Shown piece by piece: positions 14,701 through 26,000 of a DNA stretch of 64,000 nt. Under the pieces are notes generated by a model. It was not told where the DNA came from and did no database searches. It saw only the letters and a list, made by a program, of their open reading frames with translations. Source of the stretch: Phytoseiulus persimilis (lineage: Eukaryota > Arthropoda > Arachnida > Mesostigmata > Phytoseiidae); the NCBI GenBank assembly GCA_037576195.1, contig CM075102.1, positions 46,434,745 to 46,498,744 of the forward strand, written 5' to 3'. Position numbers and translations under genes: made by a program. Within the stretch, counting starts at the first letter, position 1. The number at the start of each line of letters is the position of its first letter.

Positions 14701-16457
14701 GAACACACTTCACAGAGCCCCGATAAAGGAGTTCAAGTCTCTCCCCCCGAGTTGTGCGATAAATACTATCCTAGATGTATATCACTGTATCTCTGAACCA
14801 CTCGAAGCTATCAGCCCGGGAGCGGGCACGACGGGAGTGAGAGCACCGAAGCGTCTCCCTCTTCATCAGCCGTGGTTCGTCAGCGCAGCTTTTTGTGCAA
14901 TATTGAAACGGGCGAGATCGTATGGTTAGAGGAGACATCGATCTCTCTCGACTGGGCGAGAAGAAAGGCATGGAAGAAGTAAAACGAACCTTTTGTGGCT
15001 CCGATTCATCCCGTCCGCCTTTCAAGCGCAGCCCGAGTTACGCGAACGCAACAGATTTTCCTTCGCGAGCCGATTTTGGGTTGGTTCGATTTGGGTCAAT
15101 GAGCGGCCTGTCCCGTTAAATAAAGTTTTACTTGCAAGGGAGATAGTTCGGGGCCTTTTACAACAAGGAGGTCTGAGGTTGCAGAGCTTTAAGAGCTCTC
15201 TCTCTTTTGATAGAGTCCCTGATCTCGAACGCTGTGTCTGGAAATGGCCGGTCAAAATGACTCCAGGATTCACTCTCTCGAGTCGACACTCCGCGAGTCC
15301 GAGCGTGAATCTTCTCAAGGACAGGATGCACCCTAATGCACTCGCTTAGTAGCCCCCTCAGTCAGTCTCTGAAGCAACGACCGTTTTTTCTCATGTGTCT
15401 CGATCCGACACAGCGAAAAGAAAGAGTACGGCGTCCCGTGTTTTCCTCAGAGGCTATTTGTTCTTGTATACGAGCAACAAGCTAGTTAACCCACTCGATC
15501 CACTCATTCGCCGCTTGCCCTAGGAACGACATCGTGTCCTGCAACGACACTACGGTGCGACGCAGTTAAAAAAAACGCCGACCGATGTACGACCCGTAGT
15601 TCAGATGGGAGTATCGACCTTCCGGAACGAATACGCTTCATTCGATCCAAATCCTATCTGGAGATGTCTCCCCGTCCATCGAGAGACGCGATGAGGAAGC
15701 ACCCAGAAATCTGTCGGGAAGCGATTCCGTTCCGCCTCTTTCCGGGGATCGTTGAAGGGCCTGCTTCGCACACTGATACATCTCAATCATGAAGTTCGAG
15801 AACGAAACTCAGCTACAAGCAGCTCAATTTCTTTACTCGCGTGGCTCCAACGAGTCTACTACTCTCTGGAATGAGCGTTCTCATCATAGGGGAACGCAAT
15901 CCATGGGGGGCCGAGAAGCAGGCAGTTCTCGGACCTACCTTCGCACCCAATCTTAGGAGTGTCAATTTCGAGCTTAGTGTCAACATAGGGCTCGTGAATC
16001 TCACCCTTCTATCTATACGTCAGCCCCGAGAGTGTTGGGCTTTCCGGAGCAGGGGACTCCAGAGCATCGTCCATAGCGACCTCGCTGCGTGCCGATGAAA
16101 TCGGCTAGTAGTACTCCCCCTGGGCGCTCCTCCCGGGAAACGCAGTGCTCTCTACAATATATGGTTGCCGGATCCAGGCATGCATTGTGTATAAGCGCAG
16201 AGTAGCCAGGAATGACTCGAAAGATTTTTCATCCGAATCGCAGGCGATGGGCGTCATTGGATGACGAGCGTACATGAAGCATATGCTGTGAATTCCTCCG
16301 AGTGAATGAGTTCTTCCATCATCCTCAATGGAAGCCAATTCAAGGTCTGGAAAGATCTACGTTTCAGATCAGCTTACTCATGATAGGGCTTGCTCAGGGG
16401 GGGGGGGTCACGCCCCACCCAAAAACTCTTCGATACCATTGGGAAGGGTAGATAAGA
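11756..16457. other. Unassigned intergenic stretch
   Basis: Apart from the candidate at 13.3-13.7 kb I see no gene, RNA gene or repeat copy. A ten-base G run lies at about 16387-16396. Confidence 0.4.
13311..13700 (-). other. Candidate minus-strand coding segment
   Basis: An open run of 129 codons has plausible protein composition (DRFSAFFGLTPPSSPELQVL, GIHDWMDDEDCRLARSE) and ends at a stop. No ATG starts it and no homologue is recognised. It may be a terminal exon or chance. Confidence 0.2.
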
Positions 16458-16596
16458 GATCCTGTGTTATCAGGAAAATCTTCACAGGTTTGAAAACCAT
16501 GTTGATTGCGTCATGAAACACTCGCGACGATTATCATCATCATCGTCATCACATCCTTGCCCCTCCGCCAAAAAAAGCTGGGTACGCCCCAGGGAG
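16458..16596 (+). repeat. Dispersed repeat, left copy of an inverted pair
   Basis: Matches the reverse complement of 19100-19222: a CAGGTTTG(A/G)AAACCATGT block, GATTGCGTCATGAAA, CTCGCGACGAT, a small ATC/ATG microsatellite, then ATCACATCCTTGCCCC and AAGCTGGGTACGCCCC. It looks like the same end of an element present twice in opposite directions. Class unknown. Confidence 0.78.
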
Positions 16597-17048
16597 AAGT
16601 GCAAATGACTCCACGGAGCTTCTGTAATCGGTCGCTCTCGTATAAGAGCTGGTTTCAGACCGGTTCACTCAATCAGCCGAAAGCCGGCTAGTACCATCAT
16701 CATTGAGGTGATGGTTTTCAACTTTCCACTTGTTTACCAAGTCAGGATGGATTCAGAGTAATACACGGTCGAAACGTTCTTACCCGGTAGCCTCAATTAG
16801 CTGCGGTCATATCTTCACTACAGTTTGATACTTTGTGAGGTTGCTGCCCTTTCCTAGTGGAGAGAGGGAAACTCTCGCGCAGAAAGTAAACAGCTCGAGC
16901 AGGTTTAAACATATGTTCCTCCGTGTTCACAAAAGAAGCTGCTTCAAGTTGCTTTTCGCCTGTTGCCCACGCTTGTGCACCCCGTGCTTGACCATATTGC
17001 CGTGAATCAGCCTGTCAAGACGACGACAAACTCGCATCAGAGTCGAAG

Positions 17049-17694
17049 ATGCAGTCGGTTAAGGTACCAACGACGAGACTGGGAGGTGATAAGGCCTCGC
17101 GATCATTGCTGGGTAAGTCGTGAAAACACTTTTAGGGTTCCTCAATGCAATGTGAGATCTCATAACGGCGAGATGTAAGCGTGCTAAATAGAAACGTGGA
17201 CGGATGCCACCGCTCGACTTATCTAATGAGTCTTGGGTAAAAATGCCGAATCTCTGATTGCAGATGCTGACTGTGTCACTTCGAATCCGACAGCTGTGGA
17301 GAGTGCCGCGAAACGACTGAAATCGCTATTGGACCGCCTCGACCGAGAGAATGACAGATCATTCGACTTGCAAGGTTGTGAAAGATTCCTGGACGAGCGA
17401 GATTCCAGAGAAATCGATGCAACGCACACTCGGTATTCGGAAGAATTTGAAGCTGAGTTGTGGGATACAGTTCCTAATGTACTTCCTGGTCAAGCACGAT
17501 CCAGAAATGAGAAGAATACTGCGAAGCGAACTTCCCCACGTCGCCGAGCGTCGCCTGCGCCGACAGAAAGCGTCAGGCTGAAGTGTTCGATGTGCCCAAG
17601 CATATTCGACAATGAACGAACCCTGAGACTGCACCAGTTTGCAAAGCATCGCGCTGAACCTCTTGGCGTGGAAGCTCATTCGAGGCAGAAGTGA
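17049..17694 (+). CDS. Small protein with one C2H2 zinc finger, two exons, 164 aa
   Basis: Exons are 17049-17112 and 17264-17694. The donor is GGTAAGT, the acceptor TTGCAG, and an Asp codon is split across the junction (495 nt in total). The exon 1 ATG follows about 90 bp of unassigned sequence. Residues about 31-52 are Ala-, Lys-, Leu- and Arg-rich and probably helical. Residues 80-92 are acidic. Residues about 99-118 are basic (RNEKNTAKR, PRRR). One finger near the C-terminus has Cys129, Cys132, His145 and His150 (C-x2-C-x12-H-x4-H), with the usual Phe and Leu core residues. A single finger next to a basic stretch could bind DNA, RNA or protein; no function is claimed. The gene model is supported by phase and finger integrity, not by a recognised orthologue. 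It sits between two inverted copies of a dispersed repeat. Confidence 0.6.
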
Positions 17695-19099
17695 ATGCGT
17701 CATGATTGTAGCCTGCAAGATCAGCCGTTGATTGTTTTATACAGCATATGTATACCTACAGGCTGGATCGTTGATCTTTGACTAATTCCTTGAGTCTCGG
17801 GACGATCAGCTATGAATGAAACCTGAACTCCCGAGCTCTGGACAGGATCATTACTCAACAGACGTTTATTTCCCAATATCCCAAATGACACAGCTCATGG
17901 CTCGATCTTTCGTGTACTCGCTAGGCTCGGAAGAGAGGACCTCGAGAAAGAATATCTCGGAGAATAGCTTTAACAGAACATTGTACGCCTAATATAAGCA
18001 TGGTCGGAAAGTGCTGCTGCGGCCAAAAAAAACGGCATGATGCGCACTACAACAAATGGAATAAATTAAATGAAACTCCCGACACAAAGCTCGACGGCCT
18101 TTTTGTTCCTCAACTCGGCTCATGGATAGCTCTGATCACCAGCTCGAGCCTGGATCTCTCCGTTCGTATATCTCACCGATTGCTCTTGAAGCTTGCAACA
18201 AAACACCGCATCGATTTTCACTCACGAGAACGCGCTTTTTTTCCTGTTCTCGGCTCGATGCTTTCTCGAACAAGCATCCAGTCGCGTGTTTGAGTCGAAC
18301 ACACGTGCCAGCCTGTTTCTGCGGAAGGCGGAATGCCGGCGCTTCCAGGACTTTTCTGCGAAATATAGATGAACCGACGGAGCGATACAATATTTCAAGA
18401 CACTTACCATACACTCTCCGAACAGCGGACCACCAGGGGAAACGTTTGCTCTGGTTCGAACCGGTCTTGCGATCAGTTAACTTCTGAGAATTGCTTTGTT
18501 TGAGGTTTCGGTGCAGGTCGGAATCCGATGAATTGAGCGCTATAGACGTGCATGCGCGGCCACCCTGATAGGGTTTCACCCTACTTCGCAGTATCTTCTT
18601 TTCTTGGAAATTAAAGTAGTCCCGATGCGGCGGTGGCATTATGCAGCAGATTCTTCGATGTTGCTGCTGAATGCGGTTGTAGCCGCATCTCGCGCGGGAT
18701 TATTGTGGTTGATAACCTTGTAGCGGGAAGAAGAGGGGGAGGTTACTGTGGTGGTGCGGGCCGCACCGAGCGGCACTTTTTAGAGGGCGGCATATCCGAC
18801 AATTGGCTGAATGAGATCCAGAATGGCTTCCTGGCCGGAATACCTTAGTGGGTTCCTGCGTCGGAAAATTATAACTAGGACTGGACGTTCATTTGGGCAT
18901 TTTGACCGGGAATTCGCGGCGTGTTCGCGTTTTTGTTTGTCGAAAATTCGCAGGCGCCGCGGAATCCAAAGCGAATGGCGTAGAGGGAGGGGCAAGGCAC
19001 AATGTATAGTGGCAAGCAACTTACCGGCATAAAAGTGAGAAGCTATATTCACTTCAAAGTCTCGACTAACGAGAAGTTCGGGTATGACATCACGCAGGG

Positions 19100-19222
19100 G
19101 CGTACCCAGCTTTTTTCTGGGGGGCAAGGATGTGATGACGATGGTCGTCATCGTCGCGAGTTTTTCATGACGCAATCGACATGGTTTCCAAACCTGTCAA
19201 GATTTTGCTGATACGGATCGCT
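19100..19222 (-). repeat. Dispersed repeat, right copy of an inverted pair
   Basis: Reverse-complement partner of 16458-16596, with the same ordered blocks. The pair encloses about 2.5 kb that includes the one-finger C2H2 gene. The two could be the ends of one composite unit or two independent insertions; the sequence does not settle it. Confidence 0.78.
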
Positions 19223-19577
19223 GTCATTCTTTGTTATTCTCTGGGAAATCGGTTCTCTCGATGCCGCGAAACGTTGGAGTAGGGTATTCTCTCGACTTTC
19301 GAGGAAATTTCAGCGGAACTTCATCGTCAAAACTATTGCGGGAGGAACAATATCCCATGAATATCCGCCGTAATCTGCCATTTCCGCATTCCGCCGCTCA
19401 CAAGCGAATCTGATGAGGTTCCGGCGGAGGCTCGACCCGCATGCTCGAGCGCTCTTCCTCACGTCACCGTCTTGCCCGGACTTGCCCATCCTCGATCTCA
19501 CCAGCCGTCCCCTCCGGAGGAGTTGAGGCGTGAAACATGCTTCTTCGGAGCGAATCGTTCGAGACAGTAGCTCTCAA

Positions 19578-19591
19578 CCCCCCCCCCCCCC
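19578..19591. repeat. Poly(C) tract, 14 bases
   Basis: Uninterrupted run of 14 C on the plus strand in unassigned sequence. Confidence 0.95.
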
Positions 19592-20870
19592 AATGCGAGA
19601 GAGAGGAAGTCGTGGCCCCTGAACCCCGTCAAAAATTCCAATGAGGAGACGAACAATATGATGCCGAAGTTCACCAGGACACACGGAATACCATCAAGTT
19701 TAATGATGGCCATGTATCACACAATATTCTTCTTGACTTTGAGTAGCAGTCTTAACACCTCATTCCTGAGTATCTATTCACTGTGATGTGGCCCAATAAA
19801 CTCGCCATGGCCCCCAAGCAAGCGCCGTGGTCGCATATGGGCCACATAGCTCCACGCTTCACAATCACTGATTCCGGAGATAGGCGCTCGATTCGAGCAG
19901 TCCCATGCGGTCGCTCAAAAATCGATAAGCGACAATGTCGATCCCCGCTCCGGGCGGCACCAGAGGAGTGCATTTCTCCGCTGATAACCGCAATCTTCAA
20001 TTTTCCGTTGAGAGGCCTAATACCTTCTTGATTTCACTGCAGATATTCCAAAACCCGGGACACCGATGAAGATGATCGACAAGACTTCACACGATGGGCG
20101 CATTTCTAGTTTTTGGGAGATTCGGGCAATTAATCTTCGGCGAAGTATTCAACAATTTCGAAACACTAGAGAAATGCTCTCCGATGACGAAGCAGAGGCA
20201 CACGCGTAGCACATGGAAGTATCGAGGAGATCGAAAGTGATTGAGCTTTCGTTCGAAACTTTCAGGAGCGATCGATGAGCGATTGTTGCCCGGAAACTTT
20301 CCTGAAGATTGCGATATTTTTCAGATATTCGCCAAGATCAGAGTTGAGCCCTGGAAGTTCCGAGCAGGGTTGGAAGCCTACCGTATCTCATCTCCAGCCG
20401 ACATATTCGCTTAGAAGACATCGATTATGTATAGCGAACATGAGGTCAGGGGGATAGCCATGGCTTTTGAGATGATGACGAAGCTTTGCCGTGCGAGTAG
20501 ACCATAGAGCGCTAGGCGATGTGAACTTTTGCGTGGAAAACGAAGCTTGCCGCTCGTGGTGGACTCGAACCGAAGATGAGTGTGGAGACGACCGTGAGAC
20601 TTTTTCCCGAATATCCGATTCCGACAGCGGCTCTCGCTTGAGACATCGTCGACAGACGGAAACAAATAACCGCCTAGCGCCTGTTTCTTAGTAGGCCGTC
20701 GAGCTCCTGAATGGAGCGTCGAGTAGCTCATCCTTCGCCGATTCTGAATCTGCGTCTCCTCCTGCCCATATCAAGATCGAGATGCAAATGGCCTGCGACA
20801 GGCTGCAAGGCAGTTTCGTTATGTTCCAGTATCGGCACGGCGGTTTGCTGAGTAAGTAAGTCCAAGATCC

Positions 20871-22082
20871 ATGAACCTGGAGTCTGGCGTCGCTCGTTTT
20901 CCTCTTTCGCTAAACGCTGCCTCGTTGACAGCTGACGAGAGCCTGCCGGGTAATGTTGTGGAGTACCTCTTGGAAGCAACGGCTCCGAATCCCTTCCTCA
21001 ATCCCCCAAAATCCATATCGACTGAGGATCATGAACGCGTTCGGATACAGAGCACGATGTCTCGAGGGGCTCTAGGGACGCCGGGTAGTGAGGATTTTCC
21101 CCGAATCCCTCAGGTCACGAAACCCTTCCGTTTAGACAATCAAGTCCGGAAGATCGCGGCGAACTCATCGTCCATGAGTCAACGTTACGAGCAGAGGTGC
21201 TCTGCGCTCGTTCTCCAGTGGTGTCGGCTCTCCCAGCAGAAGGGTATTCAGGACAAGGGTTTTGAGAGTGAGAAGTTGTGCAATTTTACCCCGCCGCGGT
21301 CCGTCGTCGAAGAAGAACTCTCGTCCGCAGTAGTCGCACACTTTTTGAATGTTCCGATCGAACACGAACTGCTGCGCGATCTCTTCACGGATCTGGGAGC
21401 TACTGGAATTTCTGCCGTGAGCGCGCCATCGCAATCGGTGAAGGTCACCTTCGGTGGAATCGACTCCGTTCAGAAACTCCTCAACGATTGTACTTACAAC
21501 AAAGACTACGGGTTCAGGTGCAACATCGTGGAAGGCCGACGTAACATAAAGGTTCAGATAATTCCCTATTGGACAAGCCTGAGCATTTACCAGCGCTACA
21601 GTTGGTTGCACGAATCGCAAATCCTCGAGCCGATCTGCCATGTGAGAGGAATAACTGTCGCTATTACAGCTCAGTTCCTCGCTGCACGTTTCGAGTCCCT
21701 ATTTGGTCCCGTACTCTTCGCGAAAATCTTCCTGGATGATGTCGGCTTCCCCACGGGATGGGGATGCGTGGTTTTTAGAGATAGAGCTCACTACAACGCC
21801 GCATTGCGCACCGGACTGATCTCCTACAAGTGTCAGAACTTGCGATTGAGCATGGAGACTGTTCCACCGTTCGAAAGAGAGCCTTGTTCATACTGCTTCG
21901 CCAGGGAAGGTGTAATATTCTGTCGCCAAACTCACTGTTTCACATTTTACTGCTTTTCGTGCTTTGTGAAAGTTCACGACATGCAGCAACTGGAAGATAT
22001 ATCGCTCGCAGCCTCGGACGACGATACGCACCGTGTTTATCTCTGCAAAAATGAAAACGAGGTTGACAAGGGGGAACTGTGA
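20871..22082 (+). CDS. Divergent CPEB/Orb-like RNA-binding protein, single exon, 403 aa
   Basis: CPEB proteins bind U-rich 3'UTR elements through two RRMs and a zinc-binding ZZ domain and control poly(A) tail length and translation, often in the germ line. Here residues 1-145 are unlike anything I recognise. A degenerate RRM1 spans about 150-230 (HFLNVPIEHELL, then VKVTFGGIDSVQKLL), followed by KVQIIPYW, which corresponds to the CPEB inter-RRM phrase KEVQVIPW. RRM2 spans about 250-332 (SLFGPVLFAKI, FPTGWGCVVF; CPEB has LFGGVVYAGID, YPIGSGRVTF). Residues 339-369 match the ZZ domain by spacing: C-x2-C-x8-C-x4-C-x4-C-x2-C-x4-H, identical to human CPEB1 as I recall it. The last His of the ZZ site is absent. 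The start ATG follows an in-frame stop by 15 nt. There are no introns and both RNP motifs have drifted, so it is either a fast-evolving paralogue or an old retrocopy still open over 403 codons. Confidence 0.8.
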   Translation: MNLESGVARFPLSLNAASLTADESLPGNVVEYLLEATAPNPFLNPPKSISTEDHERVRIQSTMSRGALGTPGSEDFPRIPQVTKPFRLDNQVRKIAANSSSMSQRYEQRCSALVLQWCRLSQQKGIQDKGFESEKLCNFTPPRSVVEEELSSAVVAHFLNVPIEHELLRDLFTDLGATGISAVSAPSQSVKVTFGGIDSVQKLLNDCTYNKDYGFRCNIVEGRRNIKVQIIPYWTSLSIYQRYSWLHESQILEPICHVRGITVAITAQFLAARFESLFGPVLFAKIFLDDVGFPTGWGCVVFRDRAHYNAALRTGLISYKCQNLRLSMETVPPFEREPCSYCFAREGVIFCRQTHCFTFYCFSCFVKVHDMQQLEDISLAASDDDTHRVYLCKNENEVDKGEL

Positions 22083-25000
22083 TGGGTGATGAGAATCGGG
22101 AGTTCTGAAGTCATAAGTGTTCTGGAGTGCATGATATTCATTTCGAAGTCTACTGCGCTCGAAACAGAGTATCATCATTCCGGTATTCCGAGTTATTATT
22201 GCAGTTGTTTTATGATCGTTGCATATGCTCTCCGAGCCTCCTGGTCCTGACGCTTCATCAAGATTCAGATGTCGATAAATGTTGGATTGGAATTCTATCT
22301 GGAGTCGTTATCTTGAGGAGCGAGATTTCCACGTTGAAGATGTTGGTTCGGGCCGGTGTCGGGAAACGTATAGTTAACCAGCTCTTGGGCTCACTCTTGA
22401 GAAGCTACTGTCCGACGATGTGGGCGACTGCGAACGTCGGCCCGTCCATAAATCCCTTGAGCAGTGGGGGGAAGGACTCGGTGCGTAATCCTCTCCGTAA
22501 TCGGGGACCCCGGACGACAAACCTGACGAGTGTTGTTGGCAATTTGAGGCTCTGCAGTCTCTGTCGGCCATTGACCTCGCCAAGCGACGTTAGTGACGAG
22601 TGCGAGTTACATCCGGGAGTGTCGACGCCCACTGGCGGAAGGATCCTAGGCGAAATAACATACGTCCTGTTAACGTTACCATGATGGTTCTAGATAAGTA
22701 GCGGCGATTCAGCCTGGAGCTATGGGGGAACAGGAGTAATTTCGCAAAATGAGTTCGCTTCGTTCAATGATGGAACACCACCCCGAAGGGTCTGAATGGG
22801 AAAATGATCCGAGCTTAATCTTCCGAGTATATAAACATCGGAGCCTATCTGTGATTCTCAAACGGTGCCGCTCGTTTTGCGGCTCTCTCAGGATCAAATG
22901 TTTCAACATTTTCGGCCATTGATGATATGACTCCCGGGCGTTTTGACGGGAGAGATAGGCGTCGAATGAACCTTCTCGCAACACAGGCATTCTCCGACTT
23001 TTCCTGTGGAAAAAAACGTCTTCCAACAGTGAGGTGCAATCTTTGGTCAGTATCCAGATCTTCGGGCGATCGAGTATCCAACAGCTTGCGTTCAAATTCT
23101 CAATCAGGTTGTCTGCGTCGCGATCTATGAAGCTTTGTTAGTTCTTCCCCTTGTTCGATGCGAATAATAACACAGTCCGACAGCCGAAACTCAACGAAGA
23201 AGCTTTTACCCGGGTTTGGATAAATCCAGGTGGTGGATTCCGACTCTGTTGGCCGTTTCTGAGCATTCGCCCCAGGCTTCTCGATAGATGTATTTTTCAG
23301 ATGGACATCAAATCTGCAGGCCCATCGACAACCCTGCTCTCATTGGCTCAATGGACTTGCGGAAAGCCAAAGTTTGGCGATCATTCGTGCTGTTCCTTCT
23401 AAACATTCTCGGAAGCACCTAACAAGAAATGTTTCAGGAGAGCCGCTCTGCTCTCAGGCCGAATGGATACGGATCGGAAAGAGGACTGCGAAGCATAAAT
23501 TGGGCCACCCGACCTGTCGGCAAACGGGCAGATGAGGTGTGTACTTAGGTACATACAGAGTTGTCATCGTAGGTCGGTAACTTTCTCACCCTCTCTTCTT
23601 TTGCTCATGACTCGGTGAAAACTGTTGCGATTCTGCGATCGGTAGCTGGGAGCATGACACATCTTTTTCGCTCGCGTTGATGTGAATCGCTCAACATCTG
23701 CATATTGTAGAGCGGCTCGAATATTGCATTTTTCTTCTTTTGACTTTTCTCAAAAGGTGATTGGAAAACGGCTGCTCAAACGCCCGGCAACTCCAGATTT
23801 CTACCTCAAGATCTGTGAGGAGGGCGAACGATCGTTCCAACTTTGTCGTCAAGAACTGACCTCTTGACAGAACGCGCCCTCGATTCGTCCCTTATGTCCC
23901 CAGGGAAGCCAGACTCGATGAGTTATCCGATGGCTAAAAGTTCTTGGATTGGTTCAAACTACCCGACGAAGAAGTTCATGGGCCGATCGTTTCTTTTCCG
24001 GCCCAAAATCGAGCTTGGGCAGTTTTCCTTCCCAGGACAAAAAACTGGAGAAGCTCGATTTACTAATCTGCAATGACATACCTAATCTGCCCATTTGCCG
24101 ATAAGTCGGGTGGCTCATTTCATGCTTCGCGGTCCTCTTTCCGATCCGCATTCATTTGGCCCGAAAGCGGAGCGTCACTTCTGAAACTTACCTTGTAAGC
24201 TGGAAATTATGAGCAACTTGTTCAGAACATACTCGGTTGCTATTTAGTACTGGTGTTTCGGTCGAGGATCAAAGTGCATCAGCTGCACGGCCATCTATGT
24301 ACCTATAACACTTCCCTCGAAATTCGGGTCCCACGAATGATGATCGAGGGAGAAGGTTCCATCGAGGCATCGCTACAGTAGCCTTCTTCACTAGCTCAGA
24401 GGCTGTAGCTCTGAGTCACACGACATTTGTCATCAAGAACAATTCGGTCCTTGGCGTACATGCTCCCGAATCTCGGTGATCAGAAGGGAACTAGAGTGAA
24501 TCCGGAGGAAGGCTCATAGAATCGGACTCTCCGACATCGATTTACTCCAACCAAGGCTCCCATGTAACACGGATTTCGTTTCTCGGGCTGTGTTAGCTGC
24601 GTGGAACGACGTCGTCGCGAACACTTCGGAAGAGGCTGGGAATCGTGGCCGCGACCGAGACCGCGGAACTTCGCGGTATCTTTGGCGATCCCCCGCAGAG
24701 AAACAACGGAGGCTGGAAAATTCGGCGACGAGTGCTATGTTACATGCAATGTCCCCCACATCGAATGATTCTACCTGCGATCTAAGAACTACTGTTCTGT
24801 GTAGGAATGCAGTTGTTGATTATTTGATGTTTCACTCAGAGCAGTCATCGGTACGAGCAGGGTAATAGAGACCGTTTCACGGTCTCGAGGCGAGGCTACC
24901 GCGAACACAAAGAGGCCATCGCCATGATAGAACAATCACAGTAGGTCGTACGTAATCATAGAATGGTATAGTTCCGATCCACCTGCGGCGTCTACTCAGA

Positions 25001-26000
25001 ACATGAGTTTCGGTTGAGTGAAAAGAGAAGACATCGCTCACAATCCGTGTCTCACTTTTCTTCATTGACGATCGCAGGAAGCAGCGAGTTTCATTCCGCT
25101 CCTTGCCAGTAATTCCCTCAACACACGGCCAATCCTCAACTCCTCATCCCTCGAATCCCCTCCGGGAATCGATCAAAAGTTCCCTGGCGAATACGATGAG
25201 ACCACATGTTGATGAACTCCCACGAGGTCCGAATATCGGGTCACGCGCTCTTGTACTGCACTGACCAGGCATGGAGAGAGCGCCCAAGAGCCCCGTGCTG
25301 TCCATTGCCAATCCACTCAATGTAGGTCCTAAGGCTTCAGACCTACGCTCGTTTGGTCGAAGACTCGAGACTCGAGAATTGTTCACAGTCACGAGAGAAC
25401 CCAAAGATCCGCGCTGCAAACGAAGTTCATCACGGCCAGGCTTCGACACCCCAAGGGTTCCAGTCAGCGTTTGTGAATTATGAGGAGAGCCTTGATGTTC
25501 AGGCATCATTCAAACCACACGGTTCATCTTTCGAAAGATGTTTTCGAAAAAATAAAGGTTTCAAATCTTCGACGGAATGGATGTTTCATGAGCTCGGGGG
25601 CTCTGGATATGACGATGACGTCATCAACAATAAGTCTTCAATCATCGTGGAATAACAGGAGCATATGACGATTCATCAGGGCTTGATGAGCTTTAACTTC
25701 GACGTTTTCTATCGAGGGAAAATGTGACTTCTGCTAGGGAAGTTAAAATTTCGAGCCATACTGAAGGATCACCTTGCTGCGAGATCTCCATGGTCCTCCC
25801 AGCCCTCTTATCTGAAGATCCTCACGATGAAGCATAGCTAAACGGGACGAATGAAACAATAAAAAAAAGTAGGTGGGGGCGCTGCAGTCGCCTTCAAAAG
25901 CAGAGTCCACTTCCGCTTTTTCTCCGGTACATTTAAACGCTCCTTCCTGCCGTCTAGCCTCTGCAGCGATCCGGAGTCGCCGTGTGAAACGAAAAAAGCT
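22083..26000. other. Unassigned stretch between the CPEB-like and eight-finger genes
   Basis: Contains the fold-back element. A 185-codon plus frame (22127-22684) directly after the CPEB-like stop is open but has no ATG start or recognised domain. Elsewhere nothing is supported. Confidence 0.4.
23455..24166. repeat. Fold-back (inverted-repeat) element, ~93-bp arms, ~0.5-kb spacer
   Basis: The left arm 23455-23547 and right arm 24073-24166 are reverse complements at roughly 80 percent identity. Shared blocks include GCGGATCGGAAAGAGGA (one mismatch), GCGAAGCAT, GCCACCCGAC, TCGGCAAA and GGGCAGAT. Similarity weakens beyond the outer ends. The 525-bp spacer shows no convincing gene. It could be a fold-back or MITE-type DNA element, or two inverted copies of a short repeat. 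Confidence 0.75.

Larger units (their letters stand above)
17695..20870. other. Unassigned stretch between the small C2H2 gene and the CPEB-like gene
   Basis: Holds the right repeat copy (19.1 kb) and the C tract (19.58 kb). A 167-codon minus frame (18639-18136) and its plus counterpart are open but unsupported. At 20491-20691 a short plus frame (TEDECGDDRETFSRISDSDS) might be a relic or upstream exon of the CPEB-like gene, but no splice link was found. Confidence 0.4.

Noticed and set aside
18136-18639. 167-codon minus-strand frame
   Set aside because: A plus frame over the same bases is equally open; neither has motifs or splice support.
22127-22684. 185-codon frame just after the CPEB-like gene as a second cistron
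   Set aside because: No ATG start in a useful place, no recognised domain, and the opposite strand is also open in part.
25144-25668. Cluster of 60-120-codon frames before the eight-finger gene as upstream exons
   Set aside because: The ATG at 26001 starts a complete gene model, and no in-phase donor links these frames to it.
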